A stretch of DNA of 30,990 nt from Salpingoeca rosetta (lineage: Eukaryota > Opisthokonta > Choanoflagellata > Craspedida > Salpingoecidae), in the NCBI RefSeq assembly GCF_000188695.1, contig NW_004754924.1, positions 1,221,800 through 1,252,789 of the forward strand, read 5' to 3'. The notes beneath the pieces were generated by a model, which saw nothing but the letters and a program-made list of their open reading frames with translations, did no database searches and had not been told where the DNA came from. Position 1 is the stretch's first letter; each line of letters opens with the position of its first letter. A program made the translations under genes and the position numbers. This document shows positions 1 through 10,132 of the stretch, piece after piece.

Positions 1-706
1 GGCGCAGTTTGAAAAGTCGTATGCGTACAACATTCGGCACAACTACGGCAAGGAAGGCAAGCGCCAAAACTACACCCCGTACTCGTGCATGAAGATCATC
101 ATGGGAAGTGCACCGTCAACCGGGGACGCACACGGTACGCATTTGAGTTGTGTGTGTGTGTGTGTCTGTGTGTGTCTGTGTGTGTCTGTGTTCGTTCAAT
201 GTGTCGCCTGCACTCTCATTCTCCTCCTCACCCTCCCATCGTCACCACCACCAACTCTTACTTGCTCATCTCGTTCTCACCCCTGGCGCTTTTCTCATCG
301 GCTGATCCGCGTGTTCCCCCCCCCCCACTTCCCGGCATGTCAGGCTGCCCCTTCAAGCACTACAACGAACAGAACCTGAAGACCAAGCTCATGGCATACA
401 AAGTCCCAACAGCAACCATCCACGAGGTGCTGTGGGAGGGGTGTGACGGAGGGAGTGCAGGTTTGAATGGTCGTGAACGTTTGCTTGCGCATGTCTGTGT
501 GTGCATATCTGTGAACGTTTTGTGTGTGCGTGTACATACAAGTCTGCTTTGTTCTCTGTCGCGTTTGTTTTACTCACAACATCATACCACGTGTTGCTCT
601 CCTTTCGATAGATTGTACAACTTGTCCGCGGGTCGCATTTCCAGCTGGCCTGTGCGCGCTACTTTGAAGTTACGCACGAGGTGAGGCACACGCAACCACT
701 TGAACT

Positions 707-739
<33 letters not shown>

Positions 740-764
740 CTGTGTCTGTGTCTGTCTGTCTGTC

Positions 765-802
<38 letters not shown>

Positions 803-1136
803 CCACACATCCGCTATCCCCCCCCCCCCAACTGCTCACGTGTCGGCTTCGCGTGTGCGTGTGCAGCAACCGAGCGGCACTGCAACTGTGACGCACCCGA
901 ACCAGTACTTTGAGGAGAGCCGCAAGATCCGCACTGGCGGACAGCAGCAGCAGCAACACCGAGGGGGTGCTGATGGTGCCACCACCACCACGACGACAAC
1001 GACGGCAACGACGAAGCAGGAAGTGCCTGCAGAGGTGAGGAAAAGTGGCGGTGGTGGTGGTTGCAGTGGTGGTGAATCGCTTGTGTTTTGTAGACTTGAA
1101 TGACGCACTCACTCACTCACTCACTCACTCGCGGAC

Positions 1137-1187
<51 letters not shown>

Positions 1188-1307
1188 CCACTCACTCACT
1201 CACTCACTCACTCACCCACTCACTCACTCGCGGACGTAACACAACTGCAGCTGTCGGACGAAGCGCTGATGGCGGCGCTTGACGACAGTGCAATGGACTG
1301 CACATGA
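1..1307 (+). CDS. PRIM2: DNA primase large subunit, C-terminal part (5' end outside window)
   Basis: This is the regulatory, iron-sulfur subunit of the primase/DNA polymerase alpha complex, which makes RNA primers in the nucleus. Five exons are readable: 1-134, 344-426, 612-680, 867-1034 and 1251-1307 (TGA). All joins are GT-AG and keep phase. The first exon contains [19 protein letters not shown], close to the human sequence as I recall it. Three Fe-S ligand cysteines are visible: YSC, then HGC 17 residues later, then LAC 40 residues after that. These are the spacings of human C367, C384 and C424, which also confirms the donor at 427 over a second GT at 440. The HPNQYFEES motif near the end matches HPNQFF. 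The tail is Gln/Thr-rich and variable. Introns 1 and 3 are TG-rich; intron 4 holds ACTC and CA repeats. The first Fe-S cysteine and the N-terminal domain lie upstream of the window. Confidence 0.93.
709..799. repeat. TG/TCTG microsatellite in PRIM2 intron 3
   Basis: Nearly pure TG with TCTG interruptions, filling the 5' part of the intron. Confidence 0.95.
1101..1230. repeat. ACTC and CA microsatellites in PRIM2 intron 4
   Basis: Two ACTC arrays flank a pure CA array. Each ACTC array ends in the same CTCGCGGACGTAACACA sequence, so a larger unit appears duplicated. Confidence 0.9.
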
Positions 1308-1689
1308 CCCCTGCATGTGCACCAACATGTTATCGCACTCCCCCCCCCTGGTGTCCCTCCAAGCTTAACAACACCCCTCCCGGCTTTTCTTCTTTCGTAA
1401 CTGCATGCTTTGTTCCATTCATGTCATTTCCCGTGTGTGCTCCTGCAGTGTGATTGCGTTCACCTCATGTCCCGCCCTTTCGCTTGACTTAAACAACCAC
1501 ATGGCTGACGCGTTTAACGTGCTGTTGTATTGTCGGACGGATGAACTGGAAGATGCTGAGGGACGGTGATGGAGAGATGGAGATGAATCATTGCACTGCA
1601 TGCCAAGAAACAAGCAGTGGTGTGACTGTCAAGAACAAACTGGCTGGAGCTTGGAGAAACAGGCATCATGAGAGTGCCAAGAGCAAGCG

Positions 1690-1742
<53 letters not shown>

Positions 1743-1870
1743 CACACACACACACACACACGACACACACACACACACGCACACACACGACACACACGAC
1801 ACACACGCACACAAACGCACAAACGCACGCACGCACACACGACACAAACGCACAGAGGACGTGTGCCGGT
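1308..1870. other. Convergent 3' flanks of PRIM2 and MGST3
   Basis: No gene is seen. The left part is ordinary non-coding sequence after the PRIM2 stop; the right part (about 1688-1855) is a CA tract interrupted by CGACACA units that lies directly downstream of the MGST3 stop and would be part of its 3' UTR. Confidence 0.7.
1688..1855. repeat. CA microsatellite with CGACACA variants
   Basis: Pure CA to about 1740, then CA interrupted by CGACAC and CGCACA units. Confidence 0.95.
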
Positions 1871-2305
1871 TTAGAGGAAAGGCTTGATGCATGTGGCCAG
1901 GGCCATGCCAAGGAGGCCGATCAGGCCAATGTAGCCAAAGGTGCCGCGAAGGCGCTTCTTCGGGTCGCCGGTGCAGTAGCCGCCAAAGTATGCAATGCGC
2001 GCGACAATCCAAATCTGGCCGGCAATGGCGGCATAAGTCGGGAAGCTGACGCTGGCAAGGGCAAGGAGGGAGAGGAAGGTGGGCGAGTTCTCGACGGAGT
2101 TCTGGTGCGCGCGCTGGGTGCAGTTGTACTCGAGGAGGGCCTTCTCATCCTTGATGTTGCCGTCGCCGATGCGCGCGTACATGGTCGGATATGCAACCTG
2201 GAACTTGCGGCGCGCCTTGCCCACGCGGTGGGCCATCCACGCAATGACCAGCGCGTACTCGATGGTCACCAGACCAACGAATGCATACTCCTTGGAAAGC
2301 TCCAT
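1871..2305 (-). CDS. MGST3: Microsomal glutathione S-transferase 3-like MAPEG protein
   Basis: An intact single-exon protein of 144 aa starting at the ATG at 2305 with MELSKEYAFVGL. It belongs to the MAPEG family of small four-helix membrane enzymes in the ER or outer mitochondrial membrane. MGST3 members conjugate glutathione and reduce lipid hydroperoxides. The diagnostic stretch NCTQRAHQNSVE (around residues 61-72) matches the human NCIQRAHQNTLE motif involved in glutathione binding. The hydrophobic segments and the GYCTGDPKKRLRG loop (human GYYTGEPSKRSRG) are also conserved. The length is close to the human 152 aa; the Cys-rich C-terminal extension of human MGST3 is absent. It is convergent with PRIM2 and divergent from the RAP1GDS1-like gene. 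No good poly(A) signal is visible downstream, where a CA tract begins immediately. Confidence 0.93.
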   Translation of the reverse strand: MELSKEYAFVGLVTIEYALVIAWMAHRVGKARRKFQVAYPTMYARIGDGNIKDEKALLEYNCTQRAHQNSVENSPTFLSLLALASVSFPTYAAIAGQIWIVARIAYFGGYCTGDPKKRLRGTFGYIGLIGLLGMALATCIKPFL

Positions 2306-2901
2306 TGTGTTGTTGGAACGTTTGTGTGTGCAAAGTGTCGGGCTGTTGTTGTTGTTGGTGGTGGTGGTGGTGGTGGTCCTGGTGAGTGTTGTCGTTGTTG
2401 TTGGATGGCCTGTTCAAGTGTTCACTGTCCAGGTGATGTGAAATGTGATGTGAGAGTGAACAAAGAAAATGAATGCATATGACGAGCAAACTGTGAGCGA
2501 CCAGTCACTGTTGTGTTTGGTCTTGTGATGTGTGATGACACGAGGTTGTTGTCGTGTACGTGGCACGGCGTTGTCACACAACATCACTGTCACAAACATG
2601 ACACCACACACCACACAGCCCACCCGCGCCCAGCACTGAGCGTCATCCTGCATCACCACCCTCGCATCCCCAGCCCCAACACCCAACACGTCATCATCAT
2701 CATCTCACCTCTGGCAATCAAAAATAAAAAAATTTGTTGCAGTGGAAGGTTCCAAAAACGGCCACAGACAGCCACGACACGCGACATACAGACATATGGT
2801 GTCCAAGAAATAAGCAAAAGAATATACCAACATCCACATTCAACAACCACCTCCACATCGCCCCCCCCCCCCACACACACACACCACCACCACCACTCGC
2901 C
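2306..2901. other. Divergent promoter region between MGST3 and RAP1GDS1-like gene
   Basis: No gene is seen. About 600 bp separate the two start codons. It holds a short GTT/GGT-rich run near MGST3, an A-rich patch (around 2720-2745) and a C/CA-rich leader before ATG 2902. No clear TATA box was identified. Confidence 0.6.
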
Positions 2902-4944
2902 ATGACTGTGCTTGATGCGTTGACGGCGTTTGTGCGCTCGGGAGAAGAGGGCACGGATGTGCCGGAGACGCTGACCAGCGATCGCGAGGCGACGGCTGCA
3001 GCCATCCTGGAACTGACCGAGGAGGCTGAACCCCTGCTATCGAAGGAAGATGCGAGCGAAGAGACACGTGGACAACAGCAGCGCCTGTGTGCTGCCATTG
3101 CAGAGGTGTGCAAGGATGAGGAAGCCCGCGCCAAGCTCACGGCTTCCCCGGCGCTCATGCAAAGCGTGCACGAGACGCTGAGCGCCGCGTGCGCTCAGGA
3201 AGCCCTGCCCGTGGTTGTGCAGTGCCTCCGCGCCATCGGCAACATGTGCTTCGACAACGACGCCGCGCGGCAGGCGCTGCGCAGCACCAACGGTGTCGCC
3301 GCCCTCGGCACTGCCTTGCAGGTCATCGTACGCCACGCTGCACGCGCAAGCGAGAACCAGCAGGACCAGCAGCAGCCACAGCCACAGGTGCAGCTCATGG
3401 CGGGGCCAGGCTCCATCCTGAACGCCGCGGGCGAGAGCGAGGAGCTGCAGAAGGAGCTGGTGGAGGCCGGCGTCGTGGACAACCTCATGTGGCTGCTGTC
3501 CAACGCGCCGACAGAGCAGGAGAAGGACATGGCGCTGAACGCGCTCATGCGGTTCACGCCTGTTGAGAAGGCCATGCAGCAGCTGGCCACGACAACGCAC
3601 CTCTCAACGCTCATCTCGCGTCTGGAGGCGTGCAGCGACGTGGAGGACGCAGACTCCCTCGGTGAGCTGCTCAAGCAGATCACCAACAACGACAAGAACC
3701 TGCCTGCGTTTGCAGAGGACCCCGCCTTGATCCATAGGCTCATGGCGCTGGCGCAGGTCGGCGCTGGCGCTGCAGATGAAGTGCCAATCACGCGTGCGCG
3801 CGTGGTCGCGGCGGGCGTCGTTGCGGTGCTGCTCAGCGACGACGCGTGCCTGGCTGTGCTGTGGGGCAACGACAAGCACCGCGACGAGCTTCTCACGGCG
3901 CTGCGCTCGTGGATGGAGCCCGCCCTCGCAACGTCGGCGGCGAAACAGCGAGCAGAGCACGCGGGCGAGGCTGTCGCAGGAGAAGCAGCGCAGAGCGAGA
4001 ACCAGGGCAGCCAGGCACTCCAGCCGCGGCCGCACGCGGGCGAAGGTGAGGAGGTGTCGCCTCTCGCGGCACTGTCTGACCCGGCCATGCGCCAGGTGGT
4101 GGACAAGGCCGTGGCAGGCCTCATTGGCATCGGCAACATCTGCCGCTCCGACGACAACGCGCGCGTGCTCGGGGAGACGCCAGGCCTGCTGCCGGCACTG
4201 GTTGCCCTGTCCACCCACAACCTGGGCTTCGTGCAGCACGCGGCGCTCGGGGCGCTGAACAACGTGGTCAAGCTCAAAGACAACCGCAACAAGGCGGTGG
4301 ATGCTGGCGCTGTGGACGCCCTCCTGCGCGTGATGAACGATCCGCAGGCGCCTCTGCAATACCTGGCGTGCTCCTCGCTTCGCATCCTGAGCAGCGCAGA
4401 CAGCCGCGACCTGCACACGCGCGTGGCGACGGACACAGACGTGCTGCACCGCATCATCCACCTCACGGGCAGCGAGGTGATGGCGGCGCGTGGGGAGGCC
4501 ATGCGACTGCTGGTGACGGTGGTCAAGACAGGGCGGGCTGCTGAGATTATCGCGCCCATTGTCACTGGCGGCGCCGTGGATGTGTTTGTGCGCATGCTGC
4601 AGGAGGAGCACCCGCTCTTCAAGTGCGAGGGCATGATCGGGCTGGCCGTTGCGTCCGCTGCGGGAGACGAGTGCGAACAGCTGCTGCTGGCGAACGACGG
4701 CGCCCCGCTCACGGCAGCAATGGACCAGGTCCAGCAGACGGAGATGGTGGAGCTTGGCCTCAACTTCCTCGCCGCGCTGACACAGCTCATCCAGAACAGG
4801 GGCGCGGCTGTTACCGCCCTCCCCGTCACCCAGCGCGCCGCCACCTTTGCACGGGAGCGGCTTCGTCTCGTGCCGGAACCAGCGGTGCAGGCGCAGGTCA
4901 GGCAGTTCCTCAGCCTCATCGATGCTGGCGACGACAACAAGTGA
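2902..4944 (+). CDS. RAP1GDS1: Rap1 GTPase-GDP dissociation stimulator (SmgGDS)-like armadillo protein
   Basis: One uninterrupted exon encoding 680 aa (human SmgGDS 607 aa). The frame is open back to 2734, but ATG 2902 is preferred: it follows a C-rich leader, has a CGCC context, and starts the non-repetitive sequence. The protein is almost entirely armadillo repeats. Family-like segments are AIGNMCFDNDAAR (about residue 111; human ALGNICYDSHEGR), IGIGNICRSDDNAR (about 409), VQHAALGALNNV (about 443; human VQHAALSALRNL), and a C-terminal stretch resembling the human GESNRLLSALIRHSKSKDVI region. SmgGDS proteins chaperone Rap1, Rho and other polybasic small GTPases in the cytosol before membrane targeting. 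Two insertions look lineage-specific: a Gln-rich stretch near residues 151-165 and an Ala/Glu/Gln linker near 346-386. The absence of introns is unusual beside its intron-dense neighbours, though MGST3 is also intronless. Confidence 0.88.
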   Translation: MTVLDALTAFVRSGEEGTDVPETLTSDREATAAAILELTEEAEPLLSKEDASEETRGQQQRLCAAIAEVCKDEEARAKLTASPALMQSVHETLSAACAQEALPVVVQCLRAIGNMCFDNDAARQALRSTNGVAALGTALQVIVRHAARASENQQDQQQPQPQVQLMAGPGSILNAAGESEELQKELVEAGVVDNLMWLLSNAPTEQEKDMALNALMRFTPVEKAMQQLATTTHLSTLISRLEACSDVEDADSLGELLKQITNNDKNLPAFAEDPALIHRLMALAQVGAGAADEVPITRARVVAAGVVAVLLSDDACLAVLWGNDKHRDELLTALRSWMEPALATSAAKQRAEHAGEAVAGEAAQSENQGSQALQPRPHAGEGEEVSPLAALSDPAMRQVVDKAVAGLIGIGNICRSDDNARVLGETPGLLPALVALSTHNLGFVQHAALGALNNVVKLKDNRNKAVDAGAVDALLRVMNDPQAPLQYLACSSLRILSSADSRDLHTRVATDTDVLHRIIHLTGSEVMAARGEAMRLLVTVVKTGRAAEIIAPIVTGGAVDVFVRMLQEEHPLFKCEGMIGLAVASAAGDECEQLLLANDGAPLTAAMDQVQQTEMVELGLNFLAALTQLIQNRGAAVTALPVTQRAATFARERLRLVPEPAVQAQVRQFLSLIDAGDDNK

Positions 4945-5317
4945 CGTCTGTGTGTGTGTCTGTGTGTGTGTGTGTGTGTCTGTGTCTGTGTGTGGTGGGG
5001 GGTGTTCCTGTTCGTTTGTGTGTCTGTCTGCCTGTCTGTTTGTCTGTCTGCCTGTCTGTGTGGTGGGGGGTGTTCCTGTTCGTTTGTGTGTGTGTCTGTG
5101 TGTGTGGTTGTCTGTCTGCCTGTCTGTGTGCGGAAACGGGGTGTTTTCTCTGTCCGTGCGTGCGTCTCGTTAAGGATGCGCTTGTCTTCCTCCACATGCA
5201 TGTTGCTCCCCCTCCCCCGCTCCCTGCAACCCGCCCTGTGCCTTTACACCGCATGCGTGAGTGGTGATTGCAACGCCAGCTGTATGCGAGCTGCAGTGAA
5301 TGGAACCGCGTGTTTTA
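4945..5317. other. RAP1GDS1-like 3' flank, TG/CTG repeat-rich
   Basis: From 4947 to about 5130 the sequence is degenerate TG with TCTG units, including two near-identical copies of a GGTGGGGGGTGTTCCTGTTC block (around 4993 and 5061). From 5160 to 5317 no coding exon could be supported on either strand. Confidence 0.65.
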
Positions 5318-5465
5318 CTATGACAGAAGGAACACGATATTCTGGGGCACCTTTGCCATGATCACACTGTATGACACCATCACGGCTGCTGCTGCGGCAA
5401 CAGAGAGTCCAATGCGCCAGCGCTGCTTCGCTGCCCCTTTCTCTTCCTCCGCCTTGCGGCGTAAC
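5318..5465 (-). CDS. Probable last exon of an unidentified single-pass membrane protein (5' end missing)
   Basis: On the minus strand an acceptor (CAG at 5468-5466) opens a 48-codon exon ending at TAG 5318. It begins with a charged helix (LRRKAEEEKGAAKQRWR), followed by one hydrophobic segment (IGLSVAAAAAVMVSYSVIMA) and a short tail. GC at third positions is high, like neighbouring genes. A charged coil followed by a tail anchor suggests a small mitochondrial or ER membrane protein, but I do not recognise the family. Any upstream exon would lie across the long TG tract at 5513-5624 (CA on this strand, as expected upstream of an acceptor). What follows there is instead a plus-strand kinase. 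The plus strand also has an open frame over this exon, so the call is tentative. Confidence 0.4.
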
Positions 5466-5511
5466 CTGCTTGTCGTCGATGTTGTGGTGGGGGGGGGAAG
5501 GGGGGAGAGAG

Positions 5512-5626
<115 letters not shown>

Positions 5627-5701
5627 AAATAGTGTATGGTGACGGTAGGGTATTCGTTGGATGACTTGACTGGATTGGGTGTTGATTGAACCTCGCAACA
5701 G

Positions 5702-8700
5702 GCGTGCACGGCCCCTGCAGAGGTGCTGGCTGATGTCGGGCTGTATTCGCCACTCTGCGACATCTGGTCCCTCGGCGTCGTCATGTTCAGGCTGTACGTA
5801 TACTCGTATGCGTGTGCGTGTGTCTGTGTGCATGTCTGTGTCTGTGTGCGTTTGTGCGTCTGTGTGCCTGTGTTGGTGTGTCGGTGTGTCGGTGTGTCGG
5901 TGTGTGTGTGTGTGCGCGCTCGCGTGTGTGTCTCCCTGTCGGTGTGTCGGTGTGCCTGTGTGTCGGTGTGCCTGTGTGCCATCTGCCGTTGGTCCATTCC
6001 CTTCACACGACACGTCAGTCTCACCACTAAACAATACCCCCTCCCTACTCCACCACACCGCTCACATGACCCATCCCCACCCCCCTCTCCGCGTACCTTG
6101 CCATCGTTTGCTCACCAGGCTGACGGGCCGGCACCCGTACACGCCGTCGCGAAACCCGGACGAGATGCTGCAGGAGATCAAATCCCATCCCCTCAACCTC
6201 GACGGCGTCGACATCGACCCCCGCGCAAAGGTGAGATGCTTCGGGGCTTGTGAATGTGGTGGTTGTTGTTGTGTTGTGGTTTGTGGTGAATTGTGGTGTG
6301 TGTCTGTATGTCTGTGTGTCTGTCTGTTTGTGTCTCTGTCTCTGTCTGTGTGTTGGTGTGCCTCTTTGTCTCTTTGTCTGTCTCTGTGTGTTTGTGGACG
6401 ATTTCATTCCATATTTCGATACATGTGAAGGCAACACCTCATTTCACCTTACAACCCCCCTTCCCGTTTGCTCACCGTGGTCCTTGCATCATTGTCGCTG
6501 CTTGCGTTCAGGATTTACTGAGCTACATGATGAAGATAGACCCTGCCTGGCGCATGACTGCAAAGGTACCGGTTGACATGTGTGCGTGGTGCGCGCAGCT
6601 TTTGTTACTTGCACCTCACCGTTCACGTTTGGTTGTCAGCTGTCTCTCTGTCGCACTCGCCCACGCACACACGCACACACGCACGCACACACACACACAC
6701 ACAATCTCTCTCCCTCACCACCCGTATGAATTCGCATATCACACACACACACACACACACCCTTAACCAAACACATTTGACGCTGTACAGGAGGTGATGA
6801 GGCACCCGTGGGTGTCGGAACAGAGCGGGGACATGACGAAATCCATTCTGATGATGATGCGCGAATTCACACGCGAGGAGCAGGACAGCAGCGGCACCGA
6901 TCCCACAGCCCGCAGCGACACGCACACGCCGGCATCGACATCCTCGCCCCACACTACTGCCAGCAACGGCGGCGGTGGCGGTGGTGGGAAGCGTGGCAAG
7001 ACGTCGCCCACAGGGTACGATTCAATGAGCTCCTTCACGCGTGGCAGCGGTGGCGCTGGGAGCGGCGCTGGCAGCAATCGCACAGATGCGCACGGGCGTC
7101 CGAAGCGGGGGCGGCCGAGTATGCAGGTGCTGCATGAGGACCAGCTGTTGCGGCAGCAGGACGAGCTATTGGAGGCAGACATCGCGGCGCAGGGCGCTGG
7201 GAAGACACAGCCGCACCACCAGCACCAGCAGCTTGGCCTTGGTACGCGCGATACGCATGGCGTGTCGGCTGGCACGAGTCACAAGGGCGGCAGCAACAGC
7301 GGCAGCAACAACAGCAGTACATCACAGCTGCGCACGCGCCATCACCAGGCCTCGCTGCGCCGGCAGACCAGCACGGGCGCAAACAAGCCTGATGTTGCTG
7401 CTGGCTCATCCTCCTCCCCTTCGCGTCGCCACCACGCCCCCAAGTCCACTGCCCACTCCCCTGCCAACACACGCGAGCCCACCAACACCAACGGTACCAG
7501 TGGCGGTAACGGCGGTGTGAGCCGGCGGCGTCGCCCGCGTCGCAACTCGCTGCAGAGCGTGAAGAGCGCTGACGCGAACGCGGTGTCCTCGCCGGCGCTT
7601 CGGCCAGACCTGGACCTGGACTCCAGCCCAGACCCCGCGCCACGACAGCGCCGCCGAAGCAGTGACCCGGCCATTGGTGCCGGTATCAGCGAGGCGGCAG
7701 CAGCGCTGTTCCGCTCGCCCATGTCGCCTTCGCTCTCTGGTGCACGGCAGGCTTACGCCGGTGGCGGGCACATGGCGTCGACGCACGGCCACCACCCACA
7801 CCACCACCATCACCACCACCACCACCATCACCACCTGCATGACGGCGAGGGCCAGTCACATCGCACGGGCACGGCGGGCGGGTCCAGAGGCCCTGGCAGC
7901 TTTCGGCGCAAGGCACCGGCACGGCTGCAGCCGCTGTCGCCGTCGCCAGGGACCCCGAGCGCAAGCGCCCGCACCGCAACTTCACCCACGCCTGTCGGGC
8001 TGACAACAGGCGCATATGCACACAGTGGCGGAGCAACGACATCCACGGCAGCAGCATCGACCACCGCAGCTGCGACAGCAACAGCTACAGCGACGGCAAC
8101 AGCAGGCGCTGCGTCGTCATTGTCGTCTGGCAAGCGGATATGGGAGCGGAGTTCTCGCCCTCGCAACTCGACGGAGATGAGACGACGAGAGACCATGGAC
8201 AGGTTGGCGTCGCTCGCAGCGGGCCTGCACAACGGCAACGGTGGCAGTGCCAGGGATGGCGGCGGCAGTGGTGGCATAACCAACACGATGGCGGCAACAC
8301 CAACAGGAGCTGCAATGCCGGCAGGGTCGATGGCTACAGTGGGGGCTGGGAGTGGCGTGGGCGGTGGCGGCGCGACGATCACGCGTGGGCGCCTGTCTGT
8401 GCCGGAGGTGGACGGGTTTCGCCAGCGGTCCAAGTCATCGAGCGATGTGGCGCGAGCTGTGAATGGCAATGGCAACAGTGGCACTGGTGGTGGTAGCGGA
8501 GCGCAGCGGCGGGCAACGCATGGCACGCTGTCACCAGCAGCTACGCGACGGGTGCAGCCGTACTCGGAGTACCAGTTTGCCAACCACCACCATGCTCATC
8601 ACCATCAGCACCACCATCAGGGTGGGACCAGCCAACGGTATGGTGAAAGTGACAGTGAAGGAGGAAGAGGGTTGCCTGTTTGTGTGTGTATGTTTGTGTC

Positions 8701-9190
8701 TGTGTCTGTAAGTATGTGTGTGTGTGATCGTGCAGTCACGCGTGTGCGTGTGAATGCTGTGGTTGGCGTGTCCTCATCCGAGCTGTGCTGTGTGCTTGGA
8801 ATCGAACCCATGACAGCCGGTCTACTCTGGTGTCTCGATCGACACCCCGCCTTCCCGAAGTCCGAAGAGGTGCGAGTGCTGTATTGCTGCGCGTTTTCTG
8901 ATTGGTCGGATTGGTGTTGTGTGCTCGGCGGCGTAGCGTGGTGTATGGTGTATGGTCCTTGGTTTCGCTGACATTGTCGACGCACGGCCTTGTGTTTTGG
9001 GATTTCGTTCAGGAACGGACACACGACCGTCGCAGCGAACGCCATAGTGGCAGTGCTCAAGGCAGAGCCAGCCGCTGTCACAACAAGATTATGTGTATGT
9101 GTGTGTGTGTGTCCGTGGGTGGAGATGGAGCGCTTTGTGCAAAGCAGTGTGTGTGTGTGTGGTTTTTCTCCCTTGTTTCTCTTCTTCTGA
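5702..9190 (+). CDS. CAMK-like Ser/Thr protein kinase, C-lobe only, with long disordered tail
   Basis: Exons: 5702-5793, 6119-6230, 6512-6565, 6791-8637 and tentatively 9013-9190; about 760 aa remain. The sequence starts at the APE region (TAPAEVL, a divergent APE), followed by [19 protein letters not shown] (subdomain IX), a helical region, then [20 protein letters not shown] and HPWV (subdomains X-XI). This is the C-lobe pattern of CAMK-group kinases. The glycine loop, VAIK lysine, HRD loop and DFG are all absent from the 757 bp between RAP1GDS1 and the first exon. The tail (about residues 87-700) is low complexity: Gly/Ser/Thr/Ala-rich, with basic RRRRPRR patches, many R-x-x-S sites and a His-rich run at about 7792-7836. 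The last join is uncertain. If the donor at 8638 is not used, the frame reads on to a stop ending at 8971. Confidence 0.75.
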
Positions 9191-9471
9191 TGGTGATGAC
9201 GACGATGATGCCTTTCAACTCGTTTGACGTGTTGTTTGCGGTATGAGCACAATTGTGCAGCACTGTGATGTGTGTGTGTGTGTTTGTGTGTGCACGAGAG
9301 AGTGGGTGATGGGACGACAGCATTTGCTTTGAACATGTGTGTCCTCTCCACCTTTTATCATCACCATCATCATCCCGTTGTCTATTTCATTCATTTGACA
9401 TTTGTATTGCATTGCATGCACTGATGATGGTTTCCCGTGTCTTGACGGATGGTGTGAGGTTGAGGCACAAC

Positions 9472-9477
9472 ATTAAA
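9472..9477 (+). terminator. Possible ATTAAA poly(A) signal for the Ser/Thr kinase
   Basis: Variant hexamer about 280 bp past the putative kinase stop, in a locally AT-rich patch. Weak evidence on its own. Confidence 0.3.
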
Positions 9478-9555
9478 TATTTCGGGGGCTGTGTGTGTGT
9501 GTGTGAGGTGGAGGGGATGAAGGGATGAAGGTGTCACACTGACAGACGCACACAG

Positions 9556-9686
<131 letters not shown>

Positions 9687-10132
9687 GCAGCAGCAGCTGG
9701 CTTTACAACACCATAAAAAGTATCCACAACGATAATTTGCTTGAAGGTCCTGCGTGTGTCCAATTTGCCCTGCCTGCCTGCAAGCAGAACCTTTGGCTTT
9801 TGGAAGTGGCGGTGGCGACGATGCAAGCGTGGAAGTGGTCGCAAAAAAGTGGAAGTGGAAGAAGCGACGAGCAAGATGCAGGCAACAAGCAAGCAAGCAA
9901 GACGCGACAAGCCCGCATCAACACACACACACACAATCAGTGTTGACTGACTGCCTTGGCTGGCTGGCTGGCTGGTTGTCGACAAAACACAGCAGCAGAA
10001 AGACAGCAAGCAAGACAGCAAGCGACAAGAAGTACACAGCAGACGCCGCCATAACCACCCACCCACAACAGCCACTTTCCCCAGGCCCAATTTGCTTGTT
10101 CCACGCACAAGAAGCCACGCAGCTGAGACACG

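Noticed and set aside
709..799. Open frames encoding Cys-Val and Thr-His repeats over TG/CA tracts (here and at many other positions)
   Set aside because: They are simply translations of stop-free dinucleotide repeats inside introns and flanks; no unique sequence or homology supports them.
2734..2901. Upstream in-frame extension of the RAP1GDS1-like protein
   Set aside because: The extension is His/Pro/Thr low complexity and the family-like sequence begins after ATG 2902; it is most likely 5' leader.
3195..5201. A 668-codon minus-strand open frame
   Set aside because: It is antisense to the RAP1GDS1-like gene, whose plus-strand product has clear armadillo similarity; the reverse frame is Ser/Ala/Arg-rich shadow sequence.
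5163..5265. Plus-strand peptide LVKDALVFLHMH as a possible kinase alpha-E helix for the downstream Ser/Thr kinase
   Set aside because: It is not followed by an HRD or DFG exon, there is no room for the N-lobe, and the following residues are Pro-rich noise.
5268..5510. Plus-strand open frame starting with MQRQLYASCSEW
   Set aside because: It runs into a G-run and the TG tract, has no recognisable domain, and the antisense exon with a coil plus membrane segment looks more protein-like.
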